Assembly: GCF_017377715.1 (NCBI RefSeq)
Contig: NZ_JAFVMF010000010.1
Coordinates: forward strand, 1 to 64,000
DNA length: 64,000 bases
From: Acetobacter sacchari
GTDB taxonomy: Bacteria; Pseudomonadota; Alphaproteobacteria; Acetobacterales; Acetobacteraceae
Reading direction: 5' to 3'
Shown: in pieces, positions 58,036-64,000 of the stretch
Layout of the letters: the number at the start of each line of letters is the position of its first letter
Numbering within the stretch: the first letter of the stretch is position 1
Notes under the pieces: model-generated
What the model saw: the letters and a program-made list of their open reading frames with translations, nothing else
Told to the model about the DNA's origin: nothing
Databases searched by the model: none
Made by a program: the position numbers and the translations under genes

Positions 58036-58593
58036 ATGGAAGACCTCTCCATGAAACGTTCCTGGCAGAGCAGGGACTGGTCTCGTTTCATCAAGCTGTT
58101 CAGGGGCCTGACATTCTACGAGCGTTTTGAACAGGCGGTCATTCTGACCCTGATTGCGCTCATCATGCTGGTCACCGCCATCGCGACGATTCATCAGATC
58201 GGCGCGGTATGGCATCTGGTCGTCGATGTCGGAATCGATCCGATCAACCAGACGGTCTTCCAGGCGATTTTTGGCGCGATCTTTACTGTTATCATCGCTC
58301 TTGAGTTCAAACACTCCCTGCTGGTCGTTCTTGCCCAGCATGAGAACGTCATCCGGGTGCGGACCATCGTCCTGATCGCCCTCCTGGCGATTGCCCGCAA
58401 ATTCATCCTGCTGGATCTGCATGATGTGACTGCCATGGAACTGTTCGCTCTCTCGGCGGCTGTTCTGGCGCTGGGCGTCGTCTACTGGCTGGTCTGCGAG
58501 CAGGATGCGCGTGTCGCGCGCGATGCCAGGGAACAGGCGCATCTCGAAGATAATCCTGCGGCCGGCTGTGAGCCTGAACGGTCTTCATCCTGA
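58036..58593 (+). CDS. psiE: PsiE-family membrane protein
   Basis: A 185-residue inner-membrane protein of the phosphate-starvation-inducible E family. It has four helices: about 30-50 (AVILTLIALIMLVTAIATI), 70-90, 105-125 and 135-155. The conserved middle includes FGAIFTVIIALEFKHSLLVV and IVLIALLAIARKFILLDL. I start at 58036; a GTG at 57997 is an alternative. The cellular role of PsiE is unclear. The C-terminal tail is acidic. A hairpin follows the gene. Confidence 0.85.
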   Translation: MEDLSMKRSWQSRDWSRFIKLFRGLTFYERFEQAVILTLIALIMLVTAIATIHQIGAVWHLVVDVGIDPINQTVFQAIFGAIFTVIIALEFKHSLLVVLAQHENVIRVRTIVLIALLAIARKFILLDLHDVTAMELFALSAAVLALGVVYWLVCEQDARVARDAREQAHLEDNPAAGCEPERSSS

Positions 58594-58602
58594 AGAATCG
58601 AG

Positions 58603-58631
58603 GTAAAGGCGGTCTATAACGCCGCCTTTAC
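58603..58631. terminator. Bidirectional terminator between psiE and the next gene
   Basis: GTAAAGGCGG (58603-58612) and CCGCCTTTAC (58622-58631) form a perfect 10-bp stem with a 9-nt loop between convergent genes. The stem is AT-rich at its base, which allows termination in both directions. Confidence 0.75.
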
Positions 58632-58641
58632 TCAATCCCCA

Positions 58642-58998
58642 CTACGTCCCGTGCGATGAGGACGTCTTCTTCGCCGTCTCTGGCCCTGACTGTGCCAGAT
58701 GATCTGTGTCGATGGGCCGGAACGGCGGAATGGGTTGTCCGGGATAATAGACCGGCCCCTTGTAGTTCTGATCCAACTGGCTTGAGTTCAAGCTGTCGAC
58801 CAGCATATCACCTGTGCCGTCTTCGTAATGAGTGCGAGCCCCGGTTTTGGGGATTGTGGACGTTCCCTCAGTCGCCCTCGCATCGAACGATGTTGCAGCC
58901 GCCTGGGCAAGATCAGCAGCATGTGCGTCCGACTGGCTCAGTAGAGACAAGCCCAGAGCAGCGCACGACAGAAATATTTTCATCCTCTTCATGCTCAT
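58642..58998 (-). CDS. Small exported protein, unknown
   Basis: A 118-residue protein with a signal peptide (cleavage expected after DAHA, near residue 27). The mature part is polar, with Asn/Gln/Pro-rich YKGPVYYPGQPIPPFRPI, and no Cys. The start could also be the ATG at 58992. No family is recognised. Confidence 0.65.
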   Translation of the reverse strand: MSMKRMKIFLSCAALGLSLLSQSDAHAADLAQAAATSFDARATEGTSTIPKTGARTHYEDGTGDMLVDSLNSSQLDQNYKGPVYYPGQPIPPFRPIDTDHLAQSGPETAKKTSSSHGT

Positions 58999-59057
58999 GA
59001 ACTTTCGAGACTCTCCCCGGCCGGAGGAATGGCCGGGGGAGAGGTTTCGTCACGCCA

Positions 59058-59540
59058 TCAGGCTGCCTCTTTCTGCGCCTCGATCTGGGGCACGGCTTCC
59101 TCCGCGCGTGTCGTAGAGGACGTAATCGCGATACGACGCGGCTTCATCGCTTCGGGTATCTCACGTTTCAGGGTAATGGACAGAAGCCCGTTCTCGAAGT
59201 GCGCATCGGTGACTTTCATATGCTCGGCCAGATCGAAGCGGCGTTCGAATTCTCTGCCCGCAATACCCCGATGGAGATATTCGGCGGCGCTTTGCGGCTC
59301 CGGTGCCTTTCGTCCTGTCACGACAAGAGTATTGCGCTCCTGGGTGATCGCTAGGTCGTTCTCGGCAAGTCCGGCAACCGCCATGTCGATGCTGTAATCA
59401 TCCTCACCGGTCTTGATGATATCGTAAGGTGGCCAGTTATCGGCCGTCGGAATTCGACCGGCGAGATCAAGGGAATTGAGCATTCTGTCAAAGCCCACGC
59501 TCGAACGGAACAGGGGAGCAAAATCAACGGTGGCTCTCAT
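59058..59540 (-). CDS. Small heat-shock protein Hsp20 (alpha-crystallin domain)
   Basis: A 160-residue holdase chaperone. I start at the ATG at 59540, which is eight bases from AAAGGAGG; an ATG at 59546 is too close. The N terminus (FAPLFRSSVGFDRML) is typical of the IbpA class. The alpha-crystallin domain covers about 38-130: YDIIKTGEDDYSIDMAVAGL, then LVVTGRK, YLHRGIAGREFERRFDLAEH, and the conserved GLLSITLKREIPEAMKPR. It binds unfolding proteins. A long 5' leader (ROSE-type) is not evident. Confidence 0.93.
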   Translation of the reverse strand: MRATVDFAPLFRSSVGFDRMLNSLDLAGRIPTADNWPPYDIIKTGEDDYSIDMAVAGLAENDLAITQERNTLVVTGRKAPEPQSAAEYLHRGIAGREFERRFDLAEHMKVTDAHFENGLLSITLKREIPEAMKPRRIAITSSTTRAEEAVPQIEAQKEAA

Positions 59541-59804
59541 AGCCATATCCTCCTTTGAGCAACATGGACACAAGATCAAAACTGATAGTTCTGTCTGCCG
59601 ACCCCTTCGGCGGCCAGCAGATTCAATCTGGGAACTCCATGCATGGTGTCAAGACGCATCAAAAATGCAGAAGGGCAGGTTTGGGCGTCCTCTATCGTTC
59701 GCGTCTTCAGTGCCCGCGCGTCTTCGCGAGTGAGACGGACCGATGCCCATTTCACGAGCATCATGCTATAAAGCATCATCGCGTGTTCACAGTGGATCAG
59801 AACG

Positions 59805-60119
59805 ATGCCTGATAGCGTCAGATGGAAGTTTCTGGCCGTGGCTTTCGCCGCGACCATGCTGAGTGCGGCTCCGGCGGAGGCCAGGCCGTGGATTTATGCT
59901 GGACCACCAGTTGTCGTTCCACCACCAGTCGTGGTCGCGCCGCCACCTCCGCCTGTCGTGATTGCACCACCTCCCGTCACGATCATTCGCCCCCCACCAC
60001 CGGTGCCACCCTACGAAATGGTGCCCTTGCCACGCCGAGGCTATGTCTGGGAGCCGGGCCGCTGGTTCTGGACTCCTCGCGGCTACATCTGGCGAAGAGG
60101 CTGGTGGCGGCGCTGGTGA
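59805..60119 (+). CDS. Small exported Pro-rich protein with Trp/Tyr-rich C terminus
   Basis: A 104-residue protein with a signal peptide (cleavage near EA/RPW, about residue 27). A low-complexity Pro/Val tract (about 33-68) is followed by GYVWEPGRWFWTPRGYIWRR, similar to the YXWGXW-type repeats in proteobacterial exported proteins. Likely periplasmic or surface. Function unknown. Confidence 0.7.
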   Translation: MPDSVRWKFLAVAFAATMLSAAPAEARPWIYAGPPVVVPPPVVVAPPPPPVVIAPPPVTIIRPPPPVPPYEMVPLPRRGYVWEPGRWFWTPRGYIWRRGWWRRW

Positions 60120-60639
60120 ACCCTGCCGTCTGTGATGCCGCGAAGACCCGTTAAACTCTTGCATGCTTTCCGGAATGAAGAGCCTCGCGTAACGGATAGG
60201 AACATCTACCAACGCGAGCGACCGCATCGCATGCAAGTTGGGCCACGCCCAGCACGGCGCTCGGCTTACCTGGTCTTCAGGCGGCGTTTTGGGGCAGGAA
60301 AACGAAGGGGTTTGCCTGCCCCGTCACGATCCGGCCCCATGGCAAAAGCAGGTGTAGCAACGCCGTGAATTATGCGGCGCTCAACTGAAGATTCTGTGCT
60401 TCTGACGCCTCATCTCATTCACAAAATCACCAGAATAATTAATAGTTATTCATCATATCACCGAACGTTCTCCTTTTGTCGTCCGCTGGATTACTCCCGG
60501 ATACGCCAGAGTACGCAGACGCCGACAATTGCCGACACAAGTACTATTTGCCCGCTTCCGAATTACAATGCGTCTGTCTTGAAGTATTCGTTTTTCATGC
60601 TCCATGCTCCGGTTCTCTCCGGACGGAAAGGGCAGGACG
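60120..60639. other. Region without a recognisable gene
   Basis: About 500 bases. Short open frames here have poor codon character and no good ribosome sites. The part from 60400 to 60600 is AT-rich. No repeat or RNA gene was recognised. It probably marks the left side of the recombinase-linked segment. Confidence 0.4.
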
Positions 60640-60888
60640 ATGACGGACAAGGACCGCAGGACGAAGACTGGGCCGATCGCGCCGGCCAACGATAATAATC
60701 CATCGGGAACCGTGTCCGATCCGGCGATGAAAGCGCGGATGGACGAACTGGTGTTCATCTTCGCCAGGATGCTGGGACGCCAGATCGCCCGCGAGGAGTT
60801 CGAACGGCGGCTGGGTCAGATTGACGCCGCCAACGACAACGATCCGTCGAACCGGAGCATACCAAATCGAGAGGAACCGGATGAGTGA
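60640..60888 (+). CDS. Small protein upstream of the TA module
   Basis: An 82-residue, charged, helical protein with AAAGGGCAGG upstream. It has an Asn-rich IAPANDNNPSG, helix MKARMDELVFIFARMLGRQI and AANDNDPSN near the end. Similar small proteins are often found beside alphaproteobacterial recombinase genes. Function unknown. Confidence 0.6.
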   Translation: MTDKDRRTKTGPIAPANDNNPSGTVSDPAMKARMDELVFIFARMLGRQIAREEFERRLGQIDAANDNDPSNRSIPNREEPDE

Positions 60889-60974
60889 GGCGTGTCCCGA
60901 CCAGGGCGTAACTTCAGGCACGTCGGGATCACCTGTTTTTCCTTTCTTTGTTTATACAGATGCAATACATTTGT

Positions 60975-60994
60975 CCTACAAACAGGAGGAAACC
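60975..60994 (+). promoter_or_regulatory. Candidate operator of the RelBE-type module
   Basis: TTTGT-CCT-ACAAA, a perfect 5-bp inverted repeat, lies just before the AGGAGG ribosome site of the antitoxin gene. It may be the autoregulatory operator. A possible -10 (TACATT) overlaps it. Confidence 0.45.
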
Positions 60995-61258
60995 ATGTCC
61001 GCCGTGACGTTCCGCGTCGATGACGCCCTCAAATCCGCCGCTGTCGCAAAACTCTCCGCGCACGGCCTTTCTCTCTCCGATGTCCTGCGCGATACGCTGG
61101 CTTATATCGCAGAGACCGGCCAGCCGCCGGTCAAGCGGCGGCTTGTAACCGATGAAGATGCAAGGCTGATCGAAATCGTCCGCGAACGCCTCGCCAATCC
61201 CGCCCCCCGCCACCGCATGACGCTGGCGGAACTCAAGGCCCGCCATCCCGATGACTGA
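60995..61258 (+). CDS. RelB/DinJ-type antitoxin
   Basis: An 87-residue ribbon-helix-helix antitoxin with a perfect AGGAGG site. The N-terminal VTFRVDDALKSAAVAKLSAHG then LSLSDVLRDTLAYIAETG is the RelB/DinJ fold. The C terminus (MTLAELKARHPDD) is the toxin-binding part. It overlaps the toxin gene by eight bases. Confidence 0.88.
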   Translation: MSAVTFRVDDALKSAAVAKLSAHGLSLSDVLRDTLAYIAETGQPPVKRRLVTDEDARLIEIVRERLANPAPRHRMTLAELKARHPDD

Positions 61259-61595
61259 ATACGCGATCGAATTTGATGATCGCGCACTTCGGGAATGGGA
61301 CGGGCTGGACGGCAGTATTCGCAGGAAATTCGAGAAAAAGCTCGAAAAGCTTGTTCTGAACCCGCATTCTCCCGGCAATGAACTGCACGGCGATCTCGCC
61401 GGATTCTACAAGATCAAGATGCGCCAGGACGGCTACCGCCTCGTCTATCAGGTTGTGGAACAGCGGATCGTTATTTTCGTCATCGCGGTGGGACGTCGCG
61501 AGGATAATGAAATCTACACGGCGGCAACCGGACGCGTCCCGGAGACGCCAGCCGATCGGACAAGCCCATCCAGCAGTAAACGTCGCAAAAGGTAA
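61251..61595 (+). CDS. RelE/ParE-type toxin
   Basis: A 114-residue toxin of the RelE superfamily: YAIEFDDRALREWDGLDGSI, then KKLEKLVLNPHSPGNELHGD, YKIKMRQDGYRLVYQV and VIFVIAVGRREDNEIY. RelE toxins cut mRNA in the ribosome. Basic and Tyr/Arg residues in the C-terminal strand fit this activity. It has a longer Ser/Lys-rich tail than usual. Confidence 0.9.
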   Translation: MTEYAIEFDDRALREWDGLDGSIRRKFEKKLEKLVLNPHSPGNELHGDLAGFYKIKMRQDGYRLVYQVVEQRIVIFVIAVGRREDNEIYTAATGRVPETPADRTSPSSSKRRKR

Positions 61596-61627
61596 ACCGT
61601 ACGAAATCATTTGCCAGGAGTTTCGCC

Positions 61628-63289
61628 ATGACCCGTGTCGCGCTCTATGCCCGCTATTCCTCGGACAACCAGCGGGCGGCCTCGATCGAGGACCAGTTCC
61701 GTCTCTGCGAAGAACGCGCCACGCGCGAGGGCTGGCAGGTGGTGGATTATTACCGTGACGCGGCGATCTCCGGAGCCAGCATGATCCTGCGTCCCGGCAT
61801 CCAGACCCTGCTGCGCGATGCCCAGGCCGGGCAGTTCGATATCGTGCTGGCCGAGGCGCTGGACCGGGTCTCCCGCGACCAGGCCGACGTCGCCACCCTG
61901 TTCAAGCGGCTGCAATTCGCAGGAGTGACCATCGTCACCCTGGCCGAAGGGGAAATCAGCGAACTGCATGTCGGCCTCAAGGGCACGATGAACGCGCTGT
62001 TCCTCAAGGATCTGGCCATGAAGACCCATCGCGGCCTGCGCGGGCGGGTCGAGGCGGGCAAGTCCGGCGGTGGTCTGTGCTACGGCTACCGCGTCATCCG
62101 GCAATTGGATGCGCATGGCGAGCCGATCCGGGGCGACCGCGAGATTGACGACGCACAGGCGGAAATCGTCCGCCGCATCTTTCGCGAGTTCGCCACCGGG
62201 CGCAGCCCGCTGTCCATCGCCAGCCGCCTGAACGATGAAGGCATCCCCAGCCCCACGGGCGGCAAATGGAACAACACCACCCTGCGTGGCAACGCCCTGC
62301 GCGGGACCGGCATCCTCAATAACGAATTGTATATCGGACGTCTGGTCTGGAACCGGCTGCGCTATCTGAAAGACCCGCAGACGGGCAAGCGCGTCTCGCG
62401 GCTGAACCCGCAATCGGAATGGATCATTACCGAGGTGCCGGAACTGCGGATCATGGATGATGACCTGTGGCAGGCTGTCCGTGCCCGGCAGGCCAGAATT
62501 GCCGAGAAGGGGGCGAACATCAGCGCGGGCATCCGGGCATCCAACAGCAGGCTGAACGGACAGCGCCGCCCGAAATCCCTGCTTTCCGGTCTGGTGTTCT
62601 GTGGCGTCTGCGGTGGCCCCTGCTCGATCCGGGGCGGCGATCGCTTCGCCTGTTCCACCCATATGAGCAACCGGTCCTGCACCAACAAAGCCACCATTCG
62701 CCGGGAGCAACTGGAAGAGCGGATGCTGTCCGGTCTGAAAGACCGGCTGATGACGCCGGAAGCAGCAGCCGAGGCGATGCGCGCCTATGTGGAAGAAACG
62801 AACCGCGCCAACCATGAACGCCGCGCCAGCACGGCGGGATGGCATGCGGAACTCACCAAGCTACGCAAGGGGCTGAAACAGATGCTCCAGGTCATCGAGG
62901 ATGGCGGCTACACGCGCGGCATGGTCGAGCGCATGCGTGAGATGGAAGCCCGCGAGGATGAACTGGTCGCCCTGCTCGCCGCCCGGCCGCAGGACGTGCC
63001 GGATATCCATCCCAATGTCGCGGCGATCTTCAAACAGAAGGTCGAGCGCCTGGCTGAGACCCTGAACCATCCCGAGGACCGGCAGGAAGCCTCCGAGGCC
63101 ATCCGTGCCCTGATCGAGAAGATCGTGCTTCATCCCGGCAAGGGCCGAGGCGAAATGCACGCTACGCTCCATGGCGAGCTCGGAAACCTGCTGGATTTCG
63201 CGGCCTCACGCGATCAGGGGGCCAAAAACACGAACACTCCCGGAGCCAGGGCTTCGGGAGTGTCGGTATCGGGTATTGCGGGGACATAA
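61628..63289 (+). CDS. Large serine recombinase
   Basis: A 553-residue site-specific recombinase of the large serine family. The N-terminal catalytic domain has VALYARYSSDNQRAASIEDQ with the nucleophile Ser and a YRDAAISGASMILRPGIQTL segment. The recombinase domain follows (GRVEAGKSGGGLCYGYRV, then RLNDEGIPSPTGGKW), and then a zinc ribbon (FCGVCGGPCS, FACSTHMSNRSCTN) and a coiled coil (about 385-450). Such enzymes integrate or excise mobile elements. The adjacent 63290-63397 gap to the MFS gene may hold an attachment site. The gene is intact. Confidence 0.93.
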   Translation: MTRVALYARYSSDNQRAASIEDQFRLCEERATREGWQVVDYYRDAAISGASMILRPGIQTLLRDAQAGQFDIVLAEALDRVSRDQADVATLFKRLQFAGVTIVTLAEGEISELHVGLKGTMNALFLKDLAMKTHRGLRGRVEAGKSGGGLCYGYRVIRQLDAHGEPIRGDREIDDAQAEIVRRIFREFATGRSPLSIASRLNDEGIPSPTGGKWNNTTLRGNALRGTGILNNELYIGRLVWNRLRYLKDPQTGKRVSRLNPQSEWIITEVPELRIMDDDLWQAVRARQARIAEKGANISAGIRASNSRLNGQRRPKSLLSGLVFCGVCGGPCSIRGGDRFACSTHMSNRSCTNKATIRREQLEERMLSGLKDRLMTPEAAAEAMRAYVEETNRANHERRASTAGWHAELTKLRKGLKQMLQVIEDGGYTRGMVERMREMEAREDELVALLAARPQDVPDIHPNVAAIFKQKVERLAETLNHPEDRQEASEAIRALIEKIVLHPGKGRGEMHATLHGELGNLLDFAASRDQGAKNTNTPGARASGVSVSGIAGT

Positions 63290-63397
63290 TCTAACCGATG
63301 CCGACATTCGTTGTCAGCAGTCATCTAAGGGCGAAGGCAGGAGAGTTTCACGATACGACGAAAAGGCAATGATAGATTTCTCGGATTATACAAATCT

Positions 63398-64000
63398 TCA
63401 CTCGATCTTTTGTACAGCCCAGCCTGTTTCGCGCAGCGGAAATGAAAGGGCGATCGCGATGACGATGCCGATGATCAACGGCATGAAGGCGTGCCGATAA
63501 TCCGTCATCGAAAGGTCCGCGCCCTTGTGCATCAGGGCCGAGACCAGTGGCGACATCACGCCCGTCGTGCCGAACACGAGGAAGTTCATAACCCCTGCTG
63601 CCGTTCCCTTGACCTCGGGCGGATTGGCCTCCTTCATGGATGAGAAGGGAATCATCGCAGCGCCAGAAGCAACACCCATGACTAGCGCCACCATGTATTT
63701 CGGCATGACGCCAACAGGAACATACAGGGCAGACAGGCTGGCAGCCAGAAGAACCACCGCGCCACCGATCAGCACAGGTTTGCGACGTCCGATCTTGTCG
63801 GATATCCACCCCAGCAGCGGGCAACCGATTACCCAGCCGATGGGCACCATCGACACGTCCGAAGCTGCAAACGCCATGCTGGTATGTTCACCACCGCTCA
63901 GCATCGACGCCCCCCAGCCAAGCGCGCCAATGGTGGTCGGCACGAACAGCAACCCGCCGATCAGGCCCGCGATCCAGCTTTGCGGGTTGAAGAAAATAAC
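63398..64000 (-). CDS. MFS transporter, 3' part (gene continues beyond the window)
   Basis: The reading frame remains open to the window end, giving about 200 residues of a major facilitator transporter. Visible are the conserved loop GWISDKIGRRKPVLIGGA between helices and at least five further hydrophobic helices (AVVLLAASLSALYVPVG, YMVALVMGVASGAAMIP, VMNFLVFGTTGVM, FMPLIIGIVIAIAL). The C terminus WAVQKIE is complete. The substrate cannot be told. It borders the recombinase segment, so it may be the flanking host or plasmid backbone. Confidence 0.85.
   Translation of the reverse strand, partial: VIFFNPQSWIAGLIGGLLFVPTTIGALGWGASMLSGGEHTSMAFAASDVSMVPIGWVIGCPLLGWISDKIGRRKPVLIGGAVVLLAASLSALYVPVGVMPKYMVALVMGVASGAAMIPFSSMKEANPPEVKGTAAGVMNFLVFGTTGVMSPLVSALMHKGADLSMTDYRHAFMPLIIGIVIAIALSFPLRETGWAVQKIE

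Noticed and set aside
59576-59857. 93-codon minus-strand ORF between hsp20 and the Pro-rich protein gene
   Set aside because: It lacks a ribosome binding site, has mixed composition and overlaps the start of a better-supported gene. It might hide a shorter real gene, but the evidence is too weak.
61607-62845. 412-codon minus-strand ORF opposite the serine recombinase
   Set aside because: It is antisense to a clear recombinase and has low-complexity composition typical of a shadow.
1-64000. CRISPR arrays, tRNA or rRNA genes
   Set aside because: No regularly spaced repeats and no tRNA- or rRNA-like sequences were recognised anywhere in the window.

Overview
The window looks like part of a large conjugative plasmid (or plasmid-derived island) of a high-GC alphaproteobacterium. 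An acetic acid bacterium (Acetobacteraceae) is my best guess, from the RepC-type initiator, the GapR-like protein, the IS-element types and the gene content. That assignment is inference from family knowledge, not a database result. No rRNA, tRNA or CRISPR array was seen, and neither a relaxase nor a convincing oriT lies in the window.

Region 1 (1-19.4 kb, minus strand) is a compact type IVB (Dot/Icm, IncI Tra-like) conjugation locus. In transcription order it runs dotI, dotH, dotG, a DotF-like gene, dotE/icmC, dotP/icmD, icmJ, dotO, a two-gene cargo insert, dotD, dotC, dotB, icmT, an unknown gene, a lytic transglycosylase, dotM, an unknown membrane protein and the coupling ATPase dotL. Most junctions are ATGA-type overlaps. 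Region 2 (19.5-21.8 kb) holds two DNA-binding proteins, one GcrA-like and one with two XRE domains. Region 3 (21.8-31.1 kb) carries the rest of the transfer machinery: a TcpQ-like periplasmic protein, exported proteins, a TraW-like protein, dotA/traY, a lipoprotein and a TrbB-like thioredoxin-fold protein. Region 4 (31.2-36.1 kb) is plasmid maintenance: gapR-like, a DUF4349 lipoprotein, repC and a degenerate Fic protein with a small overlapping partner.

The most interesting signal is a short motif, consensus GTCGCATCATGA. It occurs in the same orientation ahead of at least eleven transcription units between 8 and 34.4 kb, usually 29-57 nt before the start codon. It is nearly always followed by a hairpin, which often pairs with the ribosome binding site. 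The dotI and dotF leaders share a 14-nt loop, with a compensatory base-pair change in the stem. This suggests an undescribed plasmid-wide post-transcriptional (or promoter-proximal) regulon controlling conjugation, replication and gapR.

Region 5 (36.1-55.4 kb) is a decaying accessory zone with IS30, IS701, IS5, IS630 and IS6 elements or remnants. It also has an Abi/HEPN protein, VapBC, a stress/aldehyde-type cluster (NTF2-like protein, SDR, exported DJ-1/PfpI protein, carotenoid oxygenase, TetR, GlxA), a catalase gene interrupted by TGA, a hemerythrin protein and a FAD-dependent protein. Several genes carry nonsense codons or frameshifts. Region 6 (55.4-64 kb) has small exported and unknown proteins, psiE, hsp20, a RelBE-type module, a large serine recombinase and the 3' part of an MFS transporter cut by the window edge.
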